Assembly (NCBI GenBank): GCA_000151295.1
Contig: GG745349.1
Span: forward strand, 703,590-740,403
DNA: 36,814 bases
Reading direction: 5' to 3'
Source: Allomyces macrogynus ATCC 38327
Lineage: Eukaryota > Blastocladiomycota > Blastocladiomycetes > Blastocladiales > Blastocladiaceae
The translations under genes and the position numbers were made by a program. The notes under the pieces are model-generated. The model did not search any database. It had not been told where the DNA came from and was given only the letters and a program-made list of their open reading frames with translations. This document shows positions 1 to 11,100 of this stretch, piece after piece. Each line of letters begins with the position of its first letter. Position 1 is the first letter of the stretch.

Positions 1-252
1 AAGCGACTTTATAGGACGCTTACGAAAAAGTCGCGAGGACAAGATGCTACCTGGGCCCCCTCTACGACAACCCGGGGCTCCACCGTTTACGTATGTTCGT
101 GTCTCCGACTTAGCTGTCTTGACTGGGAAGGCAACGCTTGATCCTTGTCAGTTTACGGTATGCTCCCGGTTCTTCGATTCGCACAAGTCAGGACGGCATG
201 AAATGGGCGTTGCTGCCGTGGCCGCGTCGTTTGGTTGCGGTCAGTTTTAAAG

Positions 253-556
253 ACTTTGGTCAAGCATGGACGGCAGGGGCCACTGGCACTGGTTCAACAT
301 ATTTTTGAGCGGTGGTGGAGTGGACATGGGAGGGATGGGCGGCATGCCCGGCATGGGCCCTATGGGTGGGATGGGCGGCGGGATGGGCGGCGGGCCCCGC
401 GGGTTCCCCCACCAGCAGCGCGGGTTCGGTGGGCAGCGCGGCGGCTACGGTGGGCAGCGCGGTGGCCACAGCCACCACCAGCACAGCCACGCGTACGGCC
501 ACCCCGGGTTCAGCGGGTTCCAGGGCCAATCGGCCTACCACGACTACGACTACTAG
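253..556 (+). CDS. 3' exon of a Gly/Met/His-rich protein (partial, 5' end unresolved)
   Basis: The open frame ending with TAG at 554-556 encodes a low-complexity tail. It starts with GGM/GPM repeats (DMGGMGGMPGMG), continues with RGFGGQRGGYGG units and a His-rich stretch, and ends with Tyr/Asp. The same frame has a stop at 248, so the exon must begin at an acceptor after that point. AG at 251-252, 262-263 and about 279-280 are all possible and I cannot choose. Upstream sequence from 1 shows a plausible donor (GTATGT at 91), but the earlier exons are not recognisable. Composition resembles Gly/Met-rich chaperone tails and the Gly/Met-rich paralogues at 20874 and 23021, but it lacks their conserved C-terminal motif. 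The function is unknown. Confidence 0.45.
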
Positions 557-1255
557 GCCGGCGCGACGTCGCTGGCTTTGTGGTTTTGTTGTTGGGTGTG
601 CTTGGTGGTGATCGCGATCAAACCATGTGTTTTGGAATTCTCGTGCTGCGCTTTGGCTTATCTTGTCGTTTTATGTGTCTTTCTTGGGTGGAGTTTTGGG
701 TTCCCTTTGCAGTGTCATCTTTATTTCCCCACCTTGGCTTCATTTTCCCCACACTGCGACTTGGGAAGTGCCGTTGCGATGGAAGTGGTTTGGTCGGTCC
801 CTTGTTGTCCATGTTGTTCAACGCGTAGATTTGCATTGGGTGGTCCCTTGCATGATTGCCAGTTTCTTGTCAGGCGCTTGTGACCAAGCGTGCACCCGTC
901 GAGAGGAGCCTCTGCAGGGTCGATAACGCAATATTTCCCATCCAGTAAAATTCATTTGCTCCTTTGTGCCGGGACCATGACATCAGTTCCATCCGAGATT
1001 TCCAACTCCAGCCAAAAAGCGCCGCCCCGCGGCCTGACGAATGCTCGGCGCGCTCGGCCGTGTTCGGCCCCATCCCATCATCCAACCACCAGTTCCCGCT
1101 TTTCTCCTCCAAGGAGCGCCAACTCGACCAGCTGCAACGCCGATTTGGACCTGTGCCGAGCGTGTTCTCCACGATAAATATTGCCGAGGACCCTCCAGCT
1201 GCTCGAGCACCAACCGACGCGACCGACCCCAACTATTTCGCTGCAACCTATCACC
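557..1255. other. Intergenic region
   Basis: The first part (about 560-830) is T-rich and looks like the 3' UTR of the upstream gene. The rest should hold the promoter and 5' UTR of the ABCD transporter. I see no conserved coding segment, RNA gene or strong core promoter motif. Confidence 0.5.
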
Positions 1256-4027
1256 ATGGCCAACAGCCTGTCCACGATGCGCCCGAACAAGGTGCTCGGC
1301 GTCGCGGCGCTGGCGCTGACGCTCTACGTCACGTACATGCGCAAGAAAGTGCGCCAGCTGAGCGAGCGCGACAGCAAGACGTCGGCGAGCGGCGGCAAGC
1401 AAAAGTCGGCGCGCGTCGGCGTGAACAAGCATTTTGTCGAGCAGATGAAGCGGCTCCTGCCCGTGTGCGTGCCGGGCGTCTTCTCCAAGGAGGCCGGCTT
1501 GATTGCCGCGCTGACGGCCGTGCTTATAGCGCGCACGTCGTTGGATGGTACGGATTCGATAAGACCGCAGGGACAGGGCGAGGGCTTGCTAACCTGGTGC
1601 TCGATCGCTTTGTGATTTCTTTCTTTTAGTCTGGTTCAGTCAGTTCAACGGTGCGTGATGAATTTCGAGCGCGGTGATACGCGTGGCCGATTGCGTAGTC
1701 GAATCTCGATCCCTCGCTTGGATTGACGCGCTGGTCGCCGGCTACCAACCGAATTTATGCAGGTTCCGTCGTCAAGTCGATTGTCTCGCGCGATTACAAG
1801 GTACGGACGGTGTCCGGGGACGCGCAATCGAACTTCTCCACCCTCTGATTCTCATTGATCCGTCTTTTCTTCGGCACCGTTAGACGTTCATTGCCAAGGC
1901 CGTCGTTGAGTACGCTCCTGTGACCGCGTCCGCCCGCGGCATGATCTCGCCGCTCACCCGCCATCCCTCATCGCTAGATTCGGGCCTGATGATGTGGCCG
2001 CTGTCGATCGTCAACAACTCGCTCAAGCTGATCATTTCCCTGCTCGCCCTGTCGTTCCGTACGCGCTTGACGCGGTACGCGCACGACCGGTACCTGGGCG
2101 GCATCACCTTCTACAAGGCGTCGAACCTCGACACGCGGTGCCCGAACCCGGACCAGCTGCTCGTGCAGGATATCGACAAGTGGGCCGACTCGCTGTCGAC
2201 GCTCTACTCGGATATCGCCAAGCCGATTGTCGATATTTTCCTGTTTGGGTACAAGTTGGGGCAGGCCATTGGCAAGGACGCGCCGGCGTTCATGGTGTCC
2301 TACTTTATCTTTTCGGGCGTCGTGCTGCGGTCGCTCTCGCCGCCGTTTGGCAAGTACACGGCCATGGAGCAGAAGCTCGAGGTGCGTGCGCGCTTGGGAT
2401 CAGGTTCTGTGTCGCCGTTGCGCGGTTGCTGACGTATTTCGTTTCCACAGGGCGACTTCCGGTTCACGCACTCGCGCGTTCTTGCGCACGCCGAGGAGAT
2501 TGCGTTCTACCGCGGCGGCGACCGCGAAAAGACGCTCGTCAATGCCACGTTCGACAAAATTGTCAACCACGTCAACACGGTCATTCGCCTGCGGTTCGCT
2601 CTCCACTACTCGGAATCGGCCCAAATTGCACGTTGCTCATCGCTCTTCCTTCACTTCAGGTTCACCAACGGCGTTATCGACTCGGTCTTTGTCAAGTACC
2701 TCGCGACGATGCTCGCCTACTATCTGCTCGCGCGTCCCGTCTTCGACTCGTCGCGCGCCACGTCCTACATGGGCGGGGCGGGCGCCGACCCGACGCAGAT
2801 CATGGAAGACTACTCGCGCAACTCGTCGTACCTGGTCAACCTGTCGCAGGCCGTGGGCCGTATCATTCTGGCGGGTCGCGATTTGACGCGGTTTGCCGGG
2901 TACACGTCGCGTGTTTCGGAGCTGTTTGACGTGCTCGACGACATTCACTCGGGCAAGTATGAGTCGACGATGGTCACGGGTAACGAGGCCGAGCGCGCGC
3001 AGACGGGCAAGGTCTCGGCCGACGACCTCAAGGGCCAAGTCGAGACGCGCGATGGGATCATTGAGTTTAAGAATGTCCCGATTGTCACGCCCAATGGCGA
3101 CGTGCTCGTCAAGGAGCTCAGCTTCAAGATTGACCAGGGCATGAACTGCATGATCACGGGCCCCAACGGGTACGCTGTCTTTACCACTGATCAAATTCCC
3201 GATATCTCAACTCACCCACGTTCATTTGCGAAATAGATGCGGTAAGTCGTCGCTCTTCCGCATTCTCGGCGACCTGTGGCCGCTGTTCGGTGGTCACGTC
3301 GCCAAGCCCGCGCCGGAGTCACTCTTCTACGTCCCGCAAAAGCCCTACCTGGCGCTCGGCACGCTGCGCGACCAGGTCATTTACCCGCACACGCGCGAGC
3401 AGGCGCTCGCGCGCGGGTACACGGACGACAAGATCATGGAGCTGCTCGATGTCGTGCGGCTCGCCTACTTGGTCGAGCGCGAGGGCGGGTTTGACGCGGT
3501 CCAGGACTGGGCTTCAGCGCTGTCGGGCGGCGAGAAGCACGGGTACGTGCTCATGCACTGAACGGCAAACCTTGAGCGTGGCATTGACATTTTCTGGTCC
3601 GATATAGGGTGGCATGTCGCGTCTGTTCTACCACAAGCCCAGTACGTCGATTTCCTTCAATCTACCTCGCTTTGTTCGCGTTTTCTTCCCTCACCCCGCG
3701 TCGTAAATATTCAGATTTGCTGTGCTCGATGAGTGTACTTCCGCAGTGTCCGTGGACGTCGAGGGCATCATGTACCAGCACGCGCGCAAGGAAAACATCA
3801 CGCTCTTCACTGTCTCGCACCGCACGACCTTGACCAAATACCATCAGTACGTGCTCAAGTTTGACGGCGAGGGCGGGTATGAATTCAAGCGTCTGCACAA
3901 CGAGGACGACAGCTCGGCGTTTGCGTTCTCGCACGGCAAGAGTTCCAAGTCGGCCAAGCTCGGCGACCTCGAGGCGACGCCGGTGGCCGACGAGGCCGCG
4001 GCCGAGGCACCAGCAGCAGAGAACTAG
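1256..4027 (+). CDS. Peroxisomal ABC half-transporter, ABCD (PMP70/Pxa) family
   Basis: ABCD half-transporters dimerise in the peroxisomal membrane and import acyl-CoAs for beta-oxidation. The chosen ATG at 1256 has a good context (ACCATGG). Inferred exons: 1256-1547, 1630-1650, 1763-1800, 1884-2381, 2451-2593, 2660-3169, 3237-3542, 3608-3641 and 3715-4027, giving about 718 aa, normal for the family. Visible features are the N-terminal [13 protein letters not shown] segment, the EEIAFY motif, Walker A GPNGCGKSS (about residues 498-506, with the Gly codon split by an intron), LSGGEK (about 597), Walker [18 protein letters not shown] and the H-loop SHR. The C-terminal 40 residues are Ala/Glu-rich. 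Exon 8 and its two junctions do not keep frame as read: one extra base is needed at about 3608-3615 and another at about 3641, or weaker donors 4 nt downstream must be used. Subfamily assignment within ABCD is less certain than the family. Confidence 0.93.
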
Positions 4028-4699
4028 ATCGTTGGTGGGAGAGAGTGTGTTGAATGAGGGGTTCTGGTGTGGTTTGTTCAGTTTTGATTGTTGGTTGTTG
4101 GTTGTTGGTTGTTGGTTTTTGGTCTGCTGAAACGAAGCGTTGATCAAATCACGTCGCGTTTGACGTTTTCGCGTGGTTTATGGATTCCCCGCATGGAGGT
4201 TGCACTTGTCCACCCGTTTGCGGCAGTCGCAGCGCAACAAGTTGCCATCCGCAAGGCCATCGAGAGTGGGTACGGGAGGCAGGGGTGAGTTCAGTCAGCG
4301 AGCTAAACCGGTGACTGTGCAGTATTGGTCGTGAGTGTGCTGGAAGCGGTGCTACTCCTCTCGTGGGCAGTCCAAAGCTTTCAATAAACCAGGCCTCGCT
4401 CGTTCACGTCCTGCCCTGTGCCCGCGTTGCACAAAATCAAATCACCGGCCTCCTACTGCACGACAATTTCTGAGCAGGGCACGGGCTGTTTATGTGTTGG
4501 AACTGTTCACGACGGTTCACATTTCTCTCTATTCGGGAAAGGCGGGTCGGCTCGGAAATATCCCCTTTCAACTTCTGCCACTTGGTCAGCTTCAAAATCT
4601 TGCTCCATCCGCTGGCGCCAACAACGCGAAGCTCAACAAATTGCCCGCGCAGATTTGTCTCTTCCCGGCCACTGCAACAACTTGCACAACAACCAAATC
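4028..4699. other. Intergenic region with a short TTGGTTG heptamer tract
   Basis: This covers the 3' UTR of the ABCD gene and the 5' region of the hotdog gene. A heptamer-like tract (TTGGTTG repeated about four times) lies at 4089-4118, probably in the 3' UTR. I see no coding conservation. Confidence 0.5.
4089..4118 (+). repeat. TTGGTTG heptamer tandem repeat
   Basis: About four near-perfect copies of a 7-nt unit lie 60 nt after the ABCD stop codon. It is a simple replication-slippage repeat. Confidence 0.8.
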
Positions 4700-5463
4700 A
4701 TGTCGACCGCCGTCGTCCCCACCGCCACGGGCTGCCCGCACGCGCACGGCCACCATGGTCGGCACCTCATGCTCGTTCCCGGCGCGCATGCCGTCCACAA
4801 CCTCGTGTGCGGGGTCGTGTCGGCCGTTCGTGCCCGCCCGGCTCTGTTGGCTCTGCCGCTGGTCCCGCTTGCCGCTGGCGCGTGGTGGCTCGCGCGAATT
4901 CTCCGCGACCCGGACCCGCTTGCCGTCTGGCACCAACTTGCGCGGTTGCCGCATTTCTTGCGCACGTGGACATTCACCAAAATCGTGCACTTGGGGAACC
5001 CGTTCTCGCGGACGGGTCGCGTCCGTATCATCGAGTATGGTGAGGGCCACTGCACGGCCGCCGTTCGGGTTTGCTTTGATCGTGGTTGGCCAAGTTTGCT
5101 ATGCTCCCACCAAACGCTGACATGCGGAAATGAAAATAGGAGCACCGGTCGCTGCACAACCCGTTCAACTCGATCCATGCGGCCGAGCTCGCGCTGCTCG
5201 GCGAGACGGCGGCTGGCATGGCCTTCTTCTCGGTCAAACCGCGCAACAAGCGCGCGATCGTGTTGGACATCAACTGCAAGTTTATGAAAAAGGCGCGCGG
5301 TAACGTCGTCGCCGTCTCGCAGTGCACGCCCGTGTTCACAGGCCCGCACGTCGAGGTGGTCGCTGAGATTCGCAGCAAAGACGCGCAGGGCGAGCTGCTG
5401 GCCACCGTCACGGTCGTGTTCATCATGAGCGACAAGCCGGCGCGCGCCATCATGGCGGCCTAA
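4700..5463 (+). CDS. DUF4442 hotdog-fold thioesterase-like protein with N-terminal membrane segment
   Basis: The two-exon model is 4700-5068 and 5140-5463, about 230 aa, with intron 5069-5139 (donor GTTTGC, branch CGCTGAC, acceptor AATAG). A donor at 5063 is also in frame. The N-terminus is His-rich, followed by a hydrophobic stretch (ALLALPLVPLAAGAWW, about residues 48-65) that probably anchors it in a membrane. The second half matches the DUF4442 pattern: HNPFNSIHAAELALLGE, GMAFFSVKP, then K-x-GNVVAVSQ and a strand-rich C-terminus. The HNPF-SIHA segment corresponds to the hotdog helix that carries the active-site region. Acyl-CoA thioester hydrolysis is the family expectation; the substrate cannot be read from the sequence. 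Confidence 0.82.
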
Positions 5464-5632
5464 AAATGATGCGGATTTTGATCTTCTCCATGATATATGT
5501 TGCACGCCCGTGGACGACGAATCCAAGGAACTATCCTCTCCAAGTCTCATTGACACTTGGCAGCCATGTTCCGTCCACTCTGTCCGTGCTGGTTTCTGGT
5601 GCCCTGAGTTTACTACGCCATTATAAGTGACA
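5464..5632. other. Short intergenic region
   Basis: This is the 3' UTR of the hotdog gene leading into the F-box-like region. Nothing specific is seen. Confidence 0.4.
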
Positions 5633-7061
5633 ACTACCCGCAAAATGCTCAACTGCAACGCCAGAGCACCAAGCTGTCACTCAATGCCCTCCCAACGCTC
5701 ATTCTCGAGCGCACTGTCCACTACGTTTCTCGTGATGCGACATCAGCTTCATTGGAACCTACAAAAACCTGCGCAATCGCACAGTGCTTGGCTCGTCTCG
5801 TCCAAGCCTGTCGTACAGTTGCCTATTGGTCTTATCGGGCTCTCGTCCAGCGATGCTCCGGGTTCTTGATGACGATGTCGTCCTGGAGCTGGCATTCTGT
5901 ACCGACAGTTGCGCACGCGACGACGAAAGCTACAACTATACTCGGGTTATCAACGGCCTCTGTCGGGCGCAGCCCGTGAGTGATGCAGAGCAAGATTTTT
6001 GGCGTTCAGGCCGCGAGACATGATTTGCTGCATGAAGGTGTCCGCCTCTGTGACTTCGAGTTCACAGCAAGCACACCCAGTTTCGCCGTTCCCACTTTGG
6101 GCAGCATGGTCCATTCGAGTCGGCGGGTGTGCATATGGAATCGATACTGCATTGCTTGCCGAACCTGTCGCACGTCCTCCTCCTGAAGGGATTGCCGGAC
6201 ACTTCAATCTTGTCGATCTTGTCGCACCCAGTGTTGTTCCGCGCTTCAGCACAGTGGACGTGGTTGCTGGGGATGACGACCACAGTGACTTGTCGTACTT
6301 GGCCTCTTCCAGAGTTGCCCAACGTCACCGTATTCCGTTTCAGATACCAGCTTCACGGCCAAAACGTCGCGTTCAATATTTCTGCGATCCCCATGATGCC
6401 GCAGTGCCGTGTCCTTGAACGGACTGGGCACTTGAACCGCCGTTGCTAATTTAACGCACTTGACGCTCACTCCGTGGGACGACGATGTGGGGAAGTATGA
6501 TGCGCTCATGGACCTTCCATCGCTCGTGTCACTGGTGGGGTATGCCGAGGAGGAAGCGGAAAACCAGCTCACGCACGAACACGTGCGCCACCTCACTCAC
6601 TTGCCGTCTCTCAAGCACCTGAGTATCCCCGTCAAAAAATCTCAAGCACTTGAGTTTCCAGGTCAAAGAATCGAACCGCTGCTCCTGAGGGCTGCGACGC
6701 GTTTTTCCCGTCGCTTGTGTCTTTCAAGACCAACTAACTATTTTTCGCAGCTGCTGGCAACCGCTCGTTCATGGCCTTCGAGTCCATGACCATGTGCATA
6801 TTCCAACACCCTTGGATCGAGGGCGAATCGGCGCTTGTGCCACGGGCGCCTAAACTGATGCAGTACGAGATGGCCGAGTACAAGTTGTGGCCAGAGTCCG
6901 AAAAATACGTCAAAAGGACTATCCCTGTCGTTTTGACGCGAGGGGTCGACGAGAATGACCCGCATATCCGGTTGAACGCGCCATTACTGCGTGTAGTGCA
7001 TTCTACATTTGAGGCCCAGGAAATGGTGGAGTCAACTCTGCGACACATCGCGGCTCTGTAA
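5633..7061 (+). pseudogene. F-box/LRR-like gene with many frame breaks
   Basis: Recognisable segments run collinearly but in different frames. At about 5656-5850 there is an F-box-like stretch (LSLNALPTLILERTVHYVS). At 6140-6450 come LRR-like pieces (HCLPNLSHVLLLKGLPD, then SDLSYLA and LPELPNVTVFRF in two frames). At 6445-6660 are NLTHLTLTPWDDD and LTHLPSLKHLSIP. A likely intron (branch CTAAC, acceptor TTTTCGCAG at 6750) precedes the last exon, which ends with TAA at 7061 and contains SALVPRAPKLMQYEMAEYK. At least five or six frame changes are needed over 1.4 kb, and no ATG is in the F-box frame. This is more damage than in neighbouring genes, so I favour a decaying gene, although assembly indels may contribute. 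If intact, it would be an SCF-type substrate adaptor. Confidence 0.6.
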
Positions 7062-7319
7062 ACCGGCGTCTAAATCGATATTCTTTCATTTTAATCTTCG
7101 TGTATGTGTTACGAAATCAATTGGTCATTGATGACATTCAGAATGTCCAACCCCGCTTGCACAAACATCATCAAGCGTGTTGTGCTGGTCGGCCCTGACC
7201 GTGCCTTTCACACCCATCAGCAAACGGCCTCTTCCCCCATACGAAAAGAGATATCTATTGCAGCATTTTCCACCTGCTAGCAACAATGTAGGCCGTCTGG
7301 GAATGGAATGCAACTCTGC
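7062..7319. other. Spacer between the two F-box/LRR-like copies
   Basis: AT-richer sequence follows the TAA at 7061, probably a 3' UTR and decayed flank. I see no feature. Confidence 0.35.
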
Positions 7320-8030
7320 TGGATCAAGCGCCGTTTAGCTAGCATGAACCTTGCACTGTAAGTCTGTATCGCTCATGAGCAGTGTGATCAGATTGTCGAT
7401 TTGGATGTATCGATACCCGGAGCACATTTGCCAATTTGGTATGCTCATGTATTGCACGCCCGGCTTTGAAGAAGCCATCTACTCGTTTTTGAAACTCGCA
7501 ACTACATGGTTCTGAGGGATTCGACGCAGCAACGCAGCATTCGACTGGCCCATCTCATTGACGAGCGAGAAAACGGCGACCCAGGCCTTGCCAACAAATC
7601 GGCCGGCGCTCTGGTCCTCAAGTGCATGACCGTGTGCGTGTACGTGGCCGATTGGCGCAAGGGCGTGCTGGCGCTGGTTCCGCGCGCTCCTCATTTGACG
7701 CGGTTCGGCGTTGTCGAGTGCAAGAGTGACTGGCCACATTCCAAGGGCTCGCGTGAATATGTCTTGTTGTTGTTCATTAATGATCAATACATTGCTTGAC
7801 ATGACTTGGCAGGACGCGACTCTGCTTCCAAGTCCTGTTGGTTGCTGGTCGCTGTGGGGTGTTGGTTCTGGCTGTGTCGCAATTTCGAGCGTTGCATGCC
7901 GCAGGCAGAGTCAACGATCTGGAAATGTTCGCCAGCATTCCCGGGACCAACCAGCAACCATGGATATGAGCCGTCTGGTCTTGGCCATGAAAGCTGTCGC
8001 TCTGAGGGACCTATGACAGATGTAAAGGAA
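7320..8030 (+). pseudogene. Second, degenerate F-box/LRR-like copy
   Basis: The segment 7611-7790 encodes LALVPRAPHLTRFGVVECK and a following acidic/aromatic stretch. It aligns with SALVPRAPKLMQYEMAEYK in the preceding copy. A further match is AESTIW at about 7900, against VESTLR near the end of copy 1. The region before 7505 has only faint resemblance and no usable start. The copy is interrupted at 7505-7610 by sequence related to the 3' end of the neighbouring ABCC gene. It is almost certainly non-functional as read. Confidence 0.55.
7505..7610 (-). pseudogene. Degenerate duplicate of the ABCC transporter C-terminus
   Basis: This segment aligns in the same orientation with about 8136-8241, the last coding exon of the ABCC gene, with roughly 80-85% identity by eye. 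On the minus strand both read a -SNAALLRR- motif preceded by -LV-E--, with [14 protein letters not shown] in the gene and GKAWVAVFSLVNE in the copy. The match stops sharply at 7610, where LRR-like sequence resumes. It is a small, diverged duplication lying about 500 nt beyond the ABCC stop codon. Confidence 0.8.
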
Positions 8031-8042
8031 AGCCTGGTATGC

Positions 8043-8092
8043 TTCAGGCACGCTCATTGTTTGGGAATTCAGGCACGCTCATTGTTTGGGAA
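8043..8092 (+). repeat. Perfect 25-bp tandem duplication (two copies)
   Basis: Two identical, directly adjacent 25-nt copies occupy 8043-8067 and 8068-8092. They lie just beyond the ABCC stop codon (8109), in its predicted 3' flank. The perfect identity indicates a recent event. Confidence 0.95.
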
Positions 8093-8108
8093 TAAATACT
8101 GCCGCCGC

Positions 8109-11100
8109 CTACTCCTGCTCGGCCGGCGCATCTGCATCGCTCAGAGCAACTCGGCGCAGCAACGCTGCATTCGATGGCCCCGTCTCATCGACGAGCGCAG
8201 CAAACTGCGACCCAGGCCTTGCCAGCAAGTCGGCCGGCGCTCCAATCTCAGCGACGCGACCCGCGGCCATGACGACGATCATGTCATAGTCGATGATGGT
8301 GTTCAGTCTGTTGTTCACGAAAATGGTCAGCGTGAGCTCTTCCAGCTCTTCCAACTCTTCCAGGACTCGAAAGGATCAGCGCGACGTACCGATGCGCAAT
8401 GGTCACGACTGTCGCGCTGGCAAACTCGCGCCGGATCACATCCTGCACGATCGCGTCCGTGGCCTGGTCCATGGCCGCCGTCGCCTCGTCCATGACAAGG
8501 ATGCGCGACTTGTGCACGAGCGCACGCGCAAGGCACAGCAACTGCTGCTGCCCGAGCGACAAGCCCTCGGCCTGCACCAGCGCGTCGAGATGGCCTTGCT
8601 GCGACTCGACAAAGGCCCTGATCCCAGCGCGGTCCAGACTACGGTGGAATCAGCAGCCACTGGTCAATCCAGATCGGTGCACGCACCAAACAGTGGACAA
8701 TCGCAATCAGCGTACCAATCCCAGAGCACAGCGTCGTCGACCTGCTCGCATGGATCCAAGTTGGCGCGAATTGTGCCCGAGAACAGGAACGGCTGTTGCG
8801 GAATGATCGCGATGCGCGAGCGCAGGTCGGCGAGCCCAACACCCGACACGTCGATGCCGTCAATGCAAACCGACCCGCTCGTGAGCTCAGTGAGACGGAA
8901 CAGTGCGGCCACGAGCGACGATTTTCCGGCGCCGCTCCGACTATGAAGCGAAGAGAACCGGAACGTCAGTGATACGCCCCAAGTAACAGCAGACCAGTCC
9001 AAAATAAGAGCGGTCTTACCCGACAATCGCGCACTTGCACCCGGCCGGAATCCGGAGCGACACGCCGCGCAAAACCGGCTCAAGACCAGCCCGGTAGGCC
9101 ATGGTCACGTCTTGCATCACAACCTCGCCGCGCATCGGCCAATCCTTGGGCACCGCCCCTTCAATCACGTCGTCGGCCTCCGTCACGAGCTTGTTGGCGT
9201 AGTGCAGCAACCGCTCCGTCGCGTTCATTTGCTGCTCCGTCTCGGCGGCCTGCCGCACGCACCAGCTCAGGGACGCCGTGACCTGCAGCGCGTACGTGAG
9301 CGACAAGCCGACCATGGCCGCACGCGCCGGATCCGTGGACGTGACCCCGAGCAGCGCCGCCGCGAGGACCAGCACGTTGCCAATCGACTGGATGCGGATC
9401 GCGAGCCACCGCTGCGCGCAAATCGTGAGAAACGCCGGCCGGTTGTTGACGTCCATGTCGCGCGCGAGCGAGGTGAGGAACCGCCGCTGCGCAGCGTATG
9501 CACGAATCACGGAAGCGCCAGCAAGCGACTCGGTGAAGCGTGCATAGAGCGTCGACCGTGAGAGCGCCTCGAGTCGACGCAGGTCAATCGACGTGGCACG
9601 GTAGAAGCGCTGCAGGACGTAGTAGACGGCAAGAAGCGGGACGAGCGGCGCGGCAAAGAGCGGGGAGGCCACGACAATGATCATGAGCGTGGATAAGACC
9701 GTGGCCAGCGTGTTGAGAAACATGCGGGACGCGTCGACGAGCGTCGTGTCGAGCTGGTCCTGGTCCTTGGAGAAGCGGCTGACGATGCGCTGATAGGTAG
9801 CGGTGCGGAAGATCAGTCAAATGCTGAATGAGCATTGGAGCGTCGGGAAAAAAAAAAAAAAAAAAAAAAGGCAGAGTTGAACGTACCCCGAGGGGCGTCG
9901 TTTCAAAAAAGGCGAGCGGAAGTCGGACGATGCGCTCCACGGCCTGATCATGGATCGCGCGTGACGCGCGCAGGCCGGCGAGGGCAAACTGGCTCACGTA
10001 GACGACGCTCGCCGCCGCCTGCACCACGGCCCACCCGAAATACGCGCCGAGGTACGTGGTCGCGGGCAGGTGCAAGCTGTTGGCCGTCCAGGCCGACAGC
10101 CACAGATCGCCGCCGACACGGAACGCTTGCACGAGGACCAGGCTGGCGAGAATCACGGCGACGCTTCGCGCACCGCCCAAAGCCTCCAGATAGTCGCGGT
10201 AAACGGCCCATGCAACAGCGCCCGTCGACCGCTCCTCGGACTGCATGAGCGCGCCATTCGCGGGCGAGTGCGCCGTGGCCATCGTTGGTGCCTTGCCGTC
10301 GCCGTCATCGCTCATGGAAGAGATCATGTCGGGGGTGATGTCCAGGCCGTCAGAGTCGGCGTGCGGAGAGCCGGACCCGGGGAACGGCGGGTCGAGCGTG
10401 TCGAGGATCCCAGCAGCCGACGTGACCGACTCGGTGTCCGACGCATCAGACTCTGCGCTGCCGCGGAGCGCATGCATTTCCCTGGCCAGCTCGCCGTCGC
10501 GCGCCAACAGGTCTGCGACGGATCCTTGCTCAGCGACCGTCCCGTCCTTGACCACCACGGCGTAGTCGCACAGCGGCACAAAATGGAGCGCATTCGTGAC
10601 CACAATGCGCGTCGACCCCTTGAGTTCCGCGCCCGCGAGCGTGTGCCTGAACAGGAACGACGCGACGCGCGCGTCCACTGCACTCGTTGGATCGTCCAAC
10701 AGCAGCACGTCCGGCTCGTCATACAGCGCGCGAGCGAGACCCATGCGCGCGAGTTGCCCACCCGACAGCGTCGACCCGCGCTCGCCAATCTCGGTGCGGT
10801 CGCCAGCCGGAAATACGGCCAGATCGCGGTCGAGCGCGGCGAGCCGGATCGCGCGCCGATACTGCGCAGCGTCAAAGGCCCGGCCAAACACGACATTGTC
10901 GCGGACGGTCCCGTGGTGCACCCACGGATGCTGCGGGCAGTAGGCGACGCGGCGCGCGCTGACCTGGACGGTGCCACGTGCCACGTGCAGCTCGCCCATG
11001 AGCCCGCTCAACAGGGTGGACTTGCCCGAGCCCGTGGCGCCAATCACCGCGACGAGAGCGCCGCGCGGGATCGCGAGCGAAACGTTGGTGAGCGACGGGA

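Noticed and set aside
235..828. Long plus-strand frame extending past 556
   Set aside because: Its composition is Arg/Ala-rich, then hydrophobic T-rich UTR; the GGM-repeat frame ending at 556 is the better coding candidate.
4089..4118. TTGGTTG tract as a telomere-like repeat
   Set aside because: The unit is not a known telomeric motif, has only about four copies, and sits in a 3' UTR position.
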